The position numbers were made by a program, and so were the translations under genes. From Niebla homalea (lineage: Eukaryota; Ascomycota; Lecanoromycetes; Lecanorales; Ramalinaceae): 64,000 bases of DNA. The notes under the pieces are model-generated. The model made no database searches, was not told the origin of the DNA, and saw only the letters and a list, made by a program, of their open reading frames with translations. Below, in pieces: positions 1 through 10,360 of this stretch. The first letter of the stretch is position 1. Each line of letters begins with the position of its first letter. The stretch is taken from the NCBI GenBank assembly GCA_019925105.1, contig JAHGAU010000038.1, positions 372,001 through 436,000 on the forward strand, given 5' to 3'.

Positions 1-705
1 GGTGGGGAAAAGCTTCAAGAGGCTGCCGAGGGTAGAGGTGTGAAGAGGAAACACGGGATTGATGAGGACGAAATGTTGAAGAACACGGTGGAAGAGCGGG
101 CAAAGGCGAGAAAAGCCATTGATGATGAGAAAGCTGCCGACCCCAAGCTTCCATCATTCTGGGTCCCGTCTCTCACACCATCGACGAAGAAGGATTTCGC
201 TGCCGCTGGTCCTCCGAAGCTCAATCCTTTATGCCCGGCCTCCTCACCCTCGAACAAGCACAGCATGTCCCTCAAGTCTCTGATCACCATCAACTTCAAG
301 CAATCCAGCGACCGACGGGGAGGGACAGAGTCCGCCTCAACAGTTTGTCCAGCTTGTATGAAGGTGTTGAGCAACACCAACAAAGCAGTCATGGCGATAC
401 CTTGCGGTCATGTACTGTGCAAATCATGCGTCACCAAGCTAATGACTCCCGATACTGGGCCACCCGATCCTCACGCAATCCTGGAAGACAGAACAGAAGT
501 AGGCATCGTCTCCTGCTACGTGTGCTCATCGGATCTTACGCCTCAGGAGCCATCGCAGGTGGTCAAGGAGGGTAGGAAGAGATCCATGAAAAAAGACAAA
601 GGTGATGTGAAACCAGGTCTAGTAGAGCTCAAATGTGATGGAACTGGCTTCGCCGGTGGCGGTGAAAACGTGGTTCAGAGACATGGGACCGTCTTTCAGT
701 GCTGA
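1..705 (+). CDS. NOSIP-type RING/U-box protein, C-terminal part (5' partial)
   Basis: The frame is open from the first base of the window to the stop at 703-705, so the gene begins upstream and the GTG at 40 is not its start. The visible part has a charged, coiled segment, then a zinc-finger-like region with Cys pairs (VCPAC, GHVLCKSC, CYVC), and ends with the GTGFAGGG motif. This layout is typical of the NOSIP family (nitric oxide synthase-interacting protein). Family members are nuclear or cytoplasmic proteins with split U-box/RING domains, thought to act as E3 ubiquitin ligases linked to RNA processing. Seen: the Cys/His spacing and the C-terminal GTGFA block. Inferred: E3 activity. The N-terminal half-finger lies outside the window. 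Confidence 0.8.
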   Translation, partial: GGEKLQEAAEGRGVKRKHGIDEDEMLKNTVEERAKARKAIDDEKAADPKLPSFWVPSLTPSTKKDFAAAGPPKLNPLCPASSPSNKHSMSLKSLITINFKQSSDRRGGTESASTVCPACMKVLSNTNKAVMAIPCGHVLCKSCVTKLMTPDTGPPDPHAILEDRTEVGIVSCYVCSSDLTPQEPSQVVKEGRKRSMKKDKGDVKPGLVELKCDGTGFAGGGENVVQRHGTVFQC

Positions 706-1342
706 TCATGCCCACAAACGAGTTATGCAAATGAGATTTCGTACTATGTATTTACACCATCTCTTGCTCTCCTTGGCACTTCTCAGCTTCTGATTGTTTC
801 GCTTCCTTGAAGAACTCCAAAGTATGAGCTTTTGGTGTGAAGCAATAATGAATATCACAGAAGCTCTTGTCAGACGTGGTTGACACCAGGCTAAGCTAAG
901 ATCGGTTCAAATGACATTCGAGCAATCATAAATTTTGAACCATTCGTCATTTGTTACGCGCTACATTCCAACTCTGAGCATTAGCTGACTCGAATTTTAC
1001 CAAGTACAATACTTGGAAAAGCCACGTCCAACGGTTGATGCCAATTTCTCTCGAGGGCTGGGATCAATTACACTGGGTTAATCCATCTTGGGAATTGTCG
1101 AAGCCTCATCAGAACCTACCTGGATTAAAGCACTATGCAAGTCCTAGAATCTGAGGATACTCCACTGCAACTGGAACAGTGGAAACGGCAGACCCAATCA
1201 CTGAACACGCAGCGCCACCTACCATCACGGCTGATAGGACACCAGAGCCACTGAGTCTGGGCGGCTGCGAGCTAATTGTAGGATCAGTGCTAACAATAAT
1301 TAGTCCCTTGAACTACTTCATGGTGGAGTATAGATAGATCTC
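706..1342. other. Intergenic, no gene seen
   Basis: This is the 3' flank of the NOSIP-type gene. It is AT-richer than the genes and stop codons are frequent on both strands. I see no RNA gene or repeat here. Confidence 0.5.
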
Positions 1343-2322
1343 ATGCAGCTATCAGCAACATGTCGATATGACGGAATCAGCTATGTATTGTGGGCTGAAA
1401 TTGGTGGACCGGAAAGGAAACGTCGAATCCTGCAGCTTACAATATTTAGAATCGAGTGTTCCAATGAGCATGCCCCACTCCACCCCTTCAGTTTGCCACA
1501 GACCCCTGAGGTGAGGAGACTTTCTATCGACTTTGAGAATTATTTCAAGCAGCTGCCCGGTCTCAACACGCTTCACACCGGCGCCAACTCTGTCCTCGAG
1601 AAGATTAGCCAGATGTCAAGCATGTCGATGCGTTTCAAGGTTCCCTCGTGATCAAATTCCGATGAACAAACTTGGCCTGATCTTAGGATTTATTCTGGCT
1701 TCGAGTGCGGCCTGCCCCGCTCAAAGATCATTGCTGAGATCTCATATCGTCTAGATTTTGAGTATGCAGCCTTCAAGGCACGGCAGTCCCTGTTCGAAGT
1801 GAACGAGCCATGACCTTTCATTCTAGTGACCCTTAAGGCTCAATACTCAAGTGTCGATCTCCGGAATACAACCGTATTTCTCGAGGTCTGGCGTCGCGAT
1901 GAGAACAATATTGGCCAGCTTCAAAAAGCAGAGCAAGGGGTATGTCTGAGGCAGTATCATTATAGATGCGAATGAGCTAATGATCATAATTCTAGCAGCT
2001 ATCGCCTCGCTCGGAAGCTCTCAATGTGACCAATTCACAACACATCCAGGCCGCCCTTGAAGAGTTGGTGGGCAAGATGGATGTCGCCGATGCCGCTGTT
2101 CGCCGACCGAATGATCCTCATCTGGACGAAGCAGATCGTGGATCAAAATTCTGGCCCGAGGATTGCTCTAGGCGGCGTCCAGGGTTTTTGCAAGAGATTC
2201 ATAATCAGATTGGGAACCGTGCAACTACAAAGCTTCGAATGTCCGTCTTTACTGACACAATTGCAAAGGACTCGCTGCAAAGCCCGGGGAGACCTGGGAA
2301 GGATGATTCTGGTTCCAAGTAG
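1343..2322 (+). pseudogene. Decayed protein-coding gene with two in-frame TGA codons
   Basis: From the ATG at 1343 one frame runs through TGA codons at 1649-1651 and 1811-1813 without any frameshift. It reaches a well-formed intron (donor GTATGT at 1940, acceptor TAG ending at 1995) and continues in phase to a stop at 2320-2322. Read through, it would give about 306 codons. Neither stop can be removed by a splice of normal length. Both are compatible with CGA-to-TGA changes, but that direction is an inference. I do not recognise the family. The last exon is charged and polar, and the middle part is rich in short hydrophobic-acidic stretches. It could instead be a short functional gene ending at 1651 (102 codons), which I think less likely. 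Confidence 0.45.
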
Positions 2323-2876
2323 CTCGATTCAATGATCTGTTGAGACAAGCACCAATGATATGAGACTGTGGAGCATTTATGTCGTTAGAAGGTGGTAACT
2401 ACCAAGATTGGCTAAGAAATGCATATTTTGTTCATCAGAAAGCTTGACAGTATATCGTGCAATGCCATTTAATACACCTTATTTGACTGTGTTGTCACCC
2501 AAATTACCATACCATTCACCGAGACTTTCTGCTGGAGAATAGGGGATGACCTAGCGAATTACGGCAGCCGACAATCACATCTGCGCATTAATTCGAACTC
2601 ACACAAGCCACCCCTGACGTCGCTTGTTCATGTGCTCACTCACTCAGCATGTGAACAAAGTCATGATCGAGACTCCGAAAACCATATGACAGACAGCTAG
2701 CACCTTTATATATCACCATGAAGCTTCGACGAGGCTGAAAGCCTCCTTGAACATTCCAATTCCATCTCCTTCATCAACGAAACTTCTCAGAACCACCCCC
2801 CCTTTCTGGCTTACCAGCATTTAGGTCCCTGAAAGCCCCTATCTCTTCTCACACACTCCACTCCTCCCACGGAACA
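2323..2876 (+). promoter_or_regulatory. Upstream region of the acyltransferase gene with TATA box
   Basis: This intergenic region includes a TATATAT box at 2707-2713, about 165 nt before the ATG at 2877. A pyrimidine-rich leader (CTCC and CCACCCCC runs) follows it, as expected for a fungal core promoter and 5' UTR. No other gene is visible. Confidence 0.5.
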
Positions 2877-3851
2877 ATGGACCTTCGCACCGCTCTCTAC
2901 TACCTCTTCGTCCTCCTCCCGGCCTTCTACCTCGGCCTAACCCTAACATTTTACACCCTCTCCGCCCTCTCCATCTCCCTCCCCCGCTCAACCTTCTACG
3001 CCCGCACCCTCGCCGCCTACGGCACCCTCGCCGCCTGCGCCATCTACGGCGCCTGCGCCTCCATCGTCCTCCGCCTCGCCGGGCACCGCTACCTCTCCCA
3101 GTGGGCCACCGCCCGCTCCTTCAAATGGAGCATGCGCTACACCACGGACATCCGCTTCGAGATCATCGGCGGGGCAGAGCACCTGGACGGGGCGCGCCCG
3201 GCCGTCGTGGTGGGGAACCACCAATCCGCGCTGGACATCTTGCTGCTGGGCACCATCTGGCCGCACTACTGCTCGGTGACGGCGAAGGCGGCGCTCTGGT
3301 GGACCCCGTTCCTGGGCCCGTTCATGGCGCTGAGCGGGACCGTGTTCATCGACCGGGGGAACTCGCGGACCGCGCGCCGGGCGTTCGATCGCGCGGCCGA
3401 GGTCATGGTGGGGCAGCGCCAGAGCGTGTTCATCTTCCCCGAGGGGACGAGATCGAATACCCCGCACCCGGACATGGCGGCCTTCAAGAAGGGCGCGTTT
3501 CATCTGGCGGTCAGGGCACAGGTGCCTGTGCTGCCGGTCGTGTGCGCGAATTACCATGGCGTGCTGAGTATCAAGGAGGGACGGTTCCGGGCCGGGAGGA
3601 TCCCCGTGAGGGTGCTGCCGCCGGTGGAGACGAAGGGGTTGGGGACCGAGGATGTGGATAGGTTGTGTGAGGAGGTTCGGGAGATGATGGTGAGAGAGCT
3701 GGTGGAGTTGACGGCGAGTCCGTTGGGGCAGAAGGCGAGTAGGGCGGATCCTGTGGGGGTGGGGGAAGCGGATCTGGCGAGATTGGTGCAGGAGAGGACG
3801 AGGCCGATGGGTGGGGTAGAGGATGCGGTGGCGAGTGGGGTGGAGAGATAG
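2877..3851 (+). CDS. SLC1: 1-acyl-sn-glycerol-3-phosphate acyltransferase (PlsC/SLC1 type)
   Basis: This enzyme acylates lysophosphatidic acid to phosphatidic acid in glycerolipid synthesis, normally at the ER or lipid droplets. It is a single exon of 324 aa. Two hydrophobic segments occupy roughly residues 5-35 and 42-65. The acyltransferase motifs are in the expected order: NHQSALD (catalytic His115 and Asp120), FIDRG near 158, FIFPEGTRS (Glu189) and PVLPVV near 219. The length fits fungal SLC1 proteins (about 300 aa). The start is the first ATG after a pyrimidine-rich leader and gives a sensible hydrophobic N terminus. The gene is clearly richer in G+C than its flanks, which also creates long antisense open frames that I disregard. 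SLC1 is the closest familiar name; other AGPAT paralogues cannot be excluded. Confidence 0.9.
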   Translation: MDLRTALYYLFVLLPAFYLGLTLTFYTLSALSISLPRSTFYARTLAAYGTLAACAIYGACASIVLRLAGHRYLSQWATARSFKWSMRYTTDIRFEIIGGAEHLDGARPAVVVGNHQSALDILLLGTIWPHYCSVTAKAALWWTPFLGPFMALSGTVFIDRGNSRTARRAFDRAAEVMVGQRQSVFIFPEGTRSNTPHPDMAAFKKGAFHLAVRAQVPVLPVVCANYHGVLSIKEGRFRAGRIPVRVLPPVETKGLGTEDVDRLCEEVREMMVRELVELTASPLGQKASRADPVGVGEADLARLVQERTRPMGGVEDAVASGVER

Positions 3852-4429
3852 TCCCCGTATCACATAGGTATGAGGTGATACGAGTGGAGATGAAAGAAAC
3901 GAGGGATGTAGTTCTTCAACAAGTCTAACAAGCTTGTTTGCCGGAATCAAAGGGCCTGGTGCAAGATGAACGAGCCAATATCATCAATCCTTGCAGGGGC
4001 AGTAGCAACCTACGAGACATGAAAAGAATTCCCATGTATAGACTCATAAGACTGGGTACGAGGTACCATCTGAATTGAAGAGATGATGGGAGACATACAC
4101 ACGCCCTCAGGATGATAGAAGGATTCAAAAGCCTTTGGAAAGAGATTCCAGTTGGCAAGTTGGCCTTCATGTTGGCTATCATGATGTACAAGTAGATCAA
4201 GAACGTAATTACCCAAGCCGTAAACGCCCGGCTGTTATGCTTGTCATATCGTCCGCCCGCATAATGCATCAAGGACCTTCGCTGTGCCACGCCGTCAATG
4301 CTCGATGCGATCCTCGACTCTCTTTCCCAAAGACATCGAGTTGAGGACCAATATCATCCATTCCTCGCTTATACTGCACTTGTCGCACTCATCAATGAAT
4401 CTTGACGGTGGTTCAGCATCTTGCATGAT
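3852..4429. other. Convergent intergenic region, no gene seen
   Basis: This lies between the 3' ends of the acyltransferase (plus) and CDC27 (minus). Short antisense frames occur at 3925-4290, but they have no start context or recognisable family. It is probably 3' UTR from both sides. Confidence 0.5.
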
Positions 4430-7066
4430 TCACATCTCTGCATCTTCGTTTTCGCTTTCATTATCAAGCTCCTCCATAGCCTCTTTGATGTGGGCGGAAG
4501 CCTGCCAAGTAGTCAGCATGATATTACACAAGACCGGCGGATACGGCATACCTTTGGATCCAGGTTTTGGGCCATTGTGTAATGCTTGATCGAATCGGCC
4601 TTCTCCCCTAATGTCTTATAAACGTTGCCAAGAGAGAAGTGGACGTTTGCATCGTCAGGGGCAAGATCCTTGATGATCTTCAATTCCACCAAGGCCCTTT
4701 CCGGCTGTCCCAACTTCTCCAGAACCCTCGCCTTCTTGTATCTCCACAACGTACCCCTCTCTGCAATCTGGCACGCTTCACTGTACTTGACCAGAGCTGC
4801 TTTTGGATTCTTTTGCTTTTCGAGCATGTTGCCAATGCATGTGATGAGAACCGCATTTGTAGGGTTGATCTGAGAGGCCGTCCGGTAATGCTGCTCGGCT
4901 GCTTTATACTTACCTTGCTTCTCAAACACGCGGCCCAGACCATACCAAGCATTGTAATGGCGATTATGAGCCGTGATGGACGCTCGATACGCTAGCAATG
5001 CTTTGTCGTATTCTTCGTTTGACATGTGTTCATGACCTTGGAGAGTATATCCGTACGCAAAGTATGGATCCAATTGTGTTGCCCGCTTGAAGCATTTGAG
5101 AGCTTGATCATGGTCCCGCTGCAGGGCAAAGCTGTTACCTACAGCACACCAAGCCTGCGGTGATTGCCGGTCGAGTTCTATGAGCTCATGAGAAAGAAAT
5201 GCAAGGTCAATCTCGTTCTTCCGGTGCCACAATACAGTCGAATAGTATTCCATATCCTCCATTCGGAATGGCGACAGTGTTCGCACTCGAGCAAAAACTT
5301 TCTCTGCATCGGCCCACGACGCTTGCTCATAGTATGAACGTCCCATGAGAGCCAAGACCCATGGTGTTTCCCGTTGGCTGGGTGTCATGGCTTGGAAAAC
5401 GCGGAGAGCATTCTCACACTGATAATGACTTAGTGCAAAGTAACCGGTGCCAAGTTTTGAGCAGAGCTCAAGCAGCCATCGTACTGCCTCCATATCCCTC
5501 GAGGCCTCGCTTGACGGCGCTTTGTGGATTGCTGGGTGAGCATTCGTATGACTGCTGAGCGCTGCTCTGGGCTCCTTGCTGTCCAGATCCATCGGCTCAT
5601 GCTTCCTATTGCCGCTAACGACTCTTCCCACATTGAAGGTGTTAGCACTGCGAGCTTTTGAGCTTGGCGCTTTTGCCTTTCGGAGCTCCCTCTCTTCTCT
5701 CAGGGAGCCTCCAGCACCAGCACCAGCACCAGAAGCAGCAAACTTGCCACTCTGCGGTCTTAGCTGATTCAGTAGCCGTACACTCTTTCTCTGAGGGGCT
5801 CCTAGATCTGCAGACGCAGTACTAGATGATTTTGATCCAGCTGTAGCAGCTGTCGAATTTGCAGACTTGCCGGATATCGTTCGTTTCAACTCCGTGCTAC
5901 CGGTCGTGGTTGTAGAAGATCTACTCAGACTCGTGTCGTCGTGCTCCTCGGACTGTAAGTTGATTCTCGATTTTGATCTCATGCTCGTGTTGGAGCGCAT
6001 CTTCGGCGGAGCTTCTGCACCAAAATCTAGACCCATCCCAGGCAGCCCTCTTGCCTTCCTCGTCGGTGCTAAAGGAGGTTCATTCCCAACACCCTTTCCT
6101 GTGAAAAATGTTGGATCCATAATCCCGTTGCCCGTCGGTGTCTCATCCACAGTAATTTCGGCGGTCACTGGTGGTGTCATTATATTCTTACTACCATTGT
6201 ATTTTTCAAATAGTGCGGAGCCTGCTGAGCTGTGCTTTACTTCCCCATTGACTCTGTTTTTGGAAATGCTGAAAGGGTCGTTGCTCGATGGCGGTTGATT
6301 CGGCACCTGGATATTAATATTTGATTGCGATAATGCATTCGGCGGAGACTCGTCCAGTACCCCTAATGGTGTTTGACCATGTGACGCCTCAGACATGACA
6401 CTCACCATTTCTGGTGTCATTTTGAAAACATTCGGTATGAGAACGTTGTTGCCTTGCAAGAATAAGCTTAGACACTGAAGCCACAGAAGTGTTCTTACCC
6501 AGGTCGCACAGAGCAGTGAAAGCGTCCCACATGAAAGGGTTCAATTTCAAGGCTTCAGCATAGCACTCTGTCGCCTTTTGATGCTCTGAATGTGCTTGCC
6601 ATAGCTTTCCTTGCATGTTGTATACCGCAGCAGCATCCGGCAAGTATTGTCTCCGAGTTTCATTGTGCTTGCCTAAGGCATCCACCGTCAGCTAAGCGCC
6701 CAAGATTAGTTTTCATCACATCTTACCCCATCCACTCTTGCCTAGCCACAGTCCCTTGCTCTTCTCTAGCGCTATTGCGCCTTCGTGGTATTTCCCAAGC
6801 CCCAGACATGCCTGTGCAAAGGTGTAGGAGCAGCCCAGATGGGTCCCTCTTGAACCCTGGGGTCTGCTGGTTTCGTAGGCGGCGCTTAGTTGTCCAAGCT
6901 TTAGATGACACAGAGAGAGGAGGTAGGCTGCTTCTGAAGATCGTGGTTCGTAGGCGGAGAGTCTGCCAGCGAAAAAGAGGGCATTGCGTGTGAGATTGCA
7001 ATCGAGATGGTAGTAGATCAGCTGCCGTAATTGAGACACGACATGGGGATTATTGCTCGGACCCAT
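4430..7066 (-). CDS. CDC27: Anaphase-promoting complex subunit CDC27/APC3 (BimA, Nuc2)
   Basis: This is a TPR scaffold subunit of the APC/C ubiquitin ligase, which binds Cdc20/Cdh1 and drives exit from mitosis. Exons are 7066-6727, 6672-6499, 6452-4552 and 4501-4430, giving 828 aa. All introns are short (46-54 nt) with GTAAGA or GTATGC donors and preserve the frame. An N-terminal TPR block (about 1-170) contains the conserved NPFMWDAFTALCDLG stretch. A Ser/Pro-rich linker (about 175-440) follows. A long C-terminal TPR array (about 450-790) carries SPQAWCAVGNSFALQRDHD and YNAWYGLG, which are hallmarks of APC3. The tail is acidic and ends in EDAEM. The domain order and length match fungal BimA. 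The first intron uses the acceptor at 6673-6674. The nearer AG at 6692-6693 would break the conserved GKHNETRR join. Confidence 0.93.
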
Positions 7067-7752
7067 GATGGATTGCCAGATCGTTCAGCCGTCGAAGTGC
7101 TGACCTGAAAGAAGCGGTGTAGAGAGATGGGGCGGTTTGATTGGGCTGAGTTGAAGTATCGTTTTGGAAGAGTATGGAACATCTGAAGGGGGATAGAAAT
7201 ATTGTAGGTAGAACGCGTTCACCAGAGATCAAATGAGTGTTGGAATCTTATTTTGACTGGCGCGTGCTCTCAGTGTGTTAAATCATGATGGAGATCCTGA
7301 CCGGTCAACTACGGTAGGAAGGAGCTTTGTTGACTTGAGACGGGCAATTTGACTCCCGAGGACGACGTCAAGTGCATGCACACCTTGACGGCATGGTGGA
7401 AGAGGTGCGACGCATGTTAGTTTCAACCCCAGGTAGCAGTAAATGGCTGTAAAGTAGAACGATGTGGTCAAAAATAGTATGCATGGATTGCTGATGCATT
7501 TGTTTAGAGATATCAAGCATTCAGCCCTACAAGGTCACCGCGCTTATCGATAAGTGTTCTCCGCGGCGGCGACGGTCCCTCGGGTGCACTTTGCAAGGAA
7601 TCATGAAACACTTGGATGGAAGCAAATCAGCTTCTCAAAGTGGAGACTTCAGAAGATACCGTAACACATGAGGACCGAGAATGCATCACTGTTGCTAATG
7701 GGGTATCAAGCATTGAGCGAAACGTACGCCATTGTCAAAGTGACCGCTCCCC
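7067..7752. other. Intergenic region between CDC27 and sconB
   Basis: This holds the CDC27 promoter and 5' UTR (minus) and the 3' end of sconB. It has one notable site, the palindrome TTATCGATAA around 7537-7546 (two facing GATA cores). No gene is seen; a 60-codon antisense frame at 7050-7232 is not convincing. Confidence 0.45.
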
Positions 7753-9881
7753 TTAAAAGCTGTACATCCTCACTTCCGAGTCCTCCCCACCAGACACCAA
7801 GCAGCTATCGCTAAGCCCGATGCAAGTGACTGGCCCAGAGTGGCCAGTAAACGTCCTTTCGCATTTTCCCCGTGCATCCCACACTTTCACCGTTCGATCC
7901 TGGGACCCGCTCACGACTCGCAAAGAATCTGCTGCAACAGTCCAAACCCCTTCAACGTGCCCGAAATAAGTGCGAAGTGATTTGCCTGTATACGTATCCC
8001 ACAACCGGATTGTTGAGTCGAGCGCTGCTGTAAGTATGTACCTTGGTGGCAATGGACGATCGCACGTCGTAAAACCTGGACCATATGGCTCTGCGATAGG
8101 CTGTTCAGTTGGAGCCGGAGTCGTTGCTTGAGACGGGTTGCCCGATGTGCACTCGACCCCATCGTGGGAATCCACTTCTTCCTCGCGATCGTCAAATTCA
8201 AAGTCGTGTGGTAAGGGAACAATTTGTTGCACTTGACCCACGTGACCTTCGAAACTCTTGATGCAAGTCTTGGTGTCCAGGTCCCATAGCTTTATCAGGC
8301 TGTCGTCCGATGCTGTGAAGACTGTGCGTGAGACTGAATCAATCTTCACCGAATTCACCCAATCGCTATGTCCACGCAGAACCGACGCGGATCTGTCATC
8401 AAAATCCCAGATTCGTACCGTGTGGTCCACAGACGCAGTTGCCAGCATTGAGGAATCAAAATGGAGCCCAATGATACCAGCACTGTGACCAGAGAGCGTT
8501 GAGACACACTGCCCTGTGCGCCAGTTCCAGACCCTAACCTGATGATCGAGACTACCGCTGATGAGTTTTGATTCGTCGAATTGCAAGCAGCGGACAGCCG
8601 AGGTATGGCCTCTGAGGGTCCGAACCTCCTCGCCAGTCTGAACATTCCAGATCTTGATAGTGGTATCATACGAGCCCGTAGCGAGGATATGCTCATCGAA
8701 TTGGAGGCACATCACGCCGTTCTGGTGGCCCCGGAAGATCTTGGTGTTGTATCGTCCATACTTCCAATTTGTGCCAACCTTGAATCGGTCTTTGTACACA
8801 TCTTTCCATGGACGTGTACGGAGCTCAAAATAAGAGTCATCGTCAGCAGAGATTCGGGGTTCTAAGAAGTCTGTGTTTGGGGTCAGAGATCGGCGAGGAG
8901 AGTCTGGAGCTTCGCCAACTCGCAATTGAGCAATACCGCTGGCAGGCGTCATGGATGCTGTATGTCTGTGTTCGGCCAGAGGAGTTATGTTGGGTGACCA
9001 TTCATTCAACCCTCGTCCAGTTGCACGCAGCTGAATCTGTCGCTTTGAGGCCCTCAACCTCTTTCTTTCTAAGAGTGGCAAACCCCATCCGCATTTGAGA
9101 CATTTCCGATCTATGTGCTGCTCACACATCCGATGCCATACTACATCATCGTCCGCGAGAATTCTCCACCTTTGACTGACCTGGGCTGCCCTGCAGAGAG
9201 ACGCCGTATCGAGGAAGCAGAGAACTCGATAGGAGACTTCGGGGGGAAGGGCCGCCAGGAAGTCGATGCGGATGAGCTCCCGAACGCTTGCCGAGAGATA
9301 TGATAACTGAGGGAAGCAGCATTGAGTGAGAATCCCCTGCAGGATGAGATTTCGCTGCTTGGCTGGCGAGGCCGAGAAGATGGACCATGTGTGAGCGATC
9401 GCTTGCTGATCGATTTGAGAAAGGTTTTCAAGCTCCTGTTCAGGTTTAGCTTGTACTTCTAATGATGATGAGCAAGACTTCATACATTCTGGAGCTGTTC
9501 CATGGAAGGCTCGTTGGCTTGTCTTCGACATTTCAAGTCTGGCTGATGCCTATAACAGTACTTGGTATTCAAGTCTTTCCTCCTGTCCACTGCAACAGTC
9601 TCGGCCCTCCCCGCTGGGGGATATTGGGCCGGGATGTGCTTCGCTAAAAAGGGTGCGATTGTCTGACCAGCCTGTTTCGGTGTCGCAGAGAAAGATATGT
9701 TACTTCTCTCATCATCGCAATTGTCAATCACTGCACTAGACTTTTGGGAATAGGATTCACGTCTTGGGTGCGCGCCTGCAAACAAGGATAGGTATGGTTG
9801 TCCATCATTTCTTGGTATCGAAATCCTCCTTCTTTTGACGGGCCCATCAACCTCGAACTCCTCTCTGGGATCTATGTCCAT
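7753..9881 (-). CDS. sconB: sconB/Met30-type F-box and WD40 protein (SCF substrate receptor)
   Basis: This is the substrate-recognition subunit of an SCF ubiquitin ligase. In Aspergillus (sconB), Neurospora (scon-2) and yeast (Met30) it represses sulfur-assimilation genes by targeting the bZIP activator. Exons are 9881-9486 and 9435-7753, giving 692 aa. The 50-nt intron has a GTATGA donor, a GCTAAAC branch site and a CAG acceptor. The product has a low-complexity N terminus, an [23 protein letters not shown] block, an F-box at about 190-238, the [17 protein letters not shown] segment and seven WD40 repeats from about 365. The acidic insert after [13 protein letters not shown] between repeats is diagnostic for sconB over Cdc4/Fbw7. 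It ends in EVRMYSF. The gene is divergent from ATG17 across 479 bp. Confidence 0.93.
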
Positions 9882-10360
9882 GGCTCGCCTGTGATGCTAT
9901 TAGAACAGGCGGCGCAAGCTTCGTGAGTGACAATGTAGAGGGTCGGAGAGGGCAATGTTGTTGGCATTTCGAGGCTGGTGGCTCCCTCTTATTCGGATTT
10001 GCTCGCGAGATGGCGTGCGATGAAGCAATTGGATGGGCCTGGCACGATCTCAATGCGAAAATTCCGCCTTAGTTCTACACTCCAATGATGTCGGACCTCA
10101 AAAACCAACAGGATCTCATCTCACTCGACAAACCACAAAGCTTCTCCTGTCATCCGTTGGTCAGATGGTGCCATTACGGTGGCTTGGGTGGGAAGTTCCA
10201 GGCTTTGCGGAGGGCGGACTTCCACTCCGCAATTCTTGGCAGGGATATTTCTACTAGAACTACGAGTAAGGCTGGATCACGTGCCAGCCTTCCGCATCCG
10301 CGATTCCTAGACTTCGAGACTCTTGATTGTGACGCATAATCATGCTCATTGCATAGTATA
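9882..10360. promoter_or_regulatory. Shared divergent promoter of sconB and ATG17
   Basis: The 479-bp interval separates two head-to-head start codons. A short non-coding leader with an in-frame stop precedes the ATG at 10361. I see no TATA box and no clear operator. Confidence 0.4.

Noticed and set aside
2988..3950. 320-codon minus-strand frame opposite the acyltransferase
   Set aside because: High G+C creates antisense open frames; it is a Pro/His/Arg-rich sequence with no family resemblance, while the plus strand has all acyltransferase motifs.
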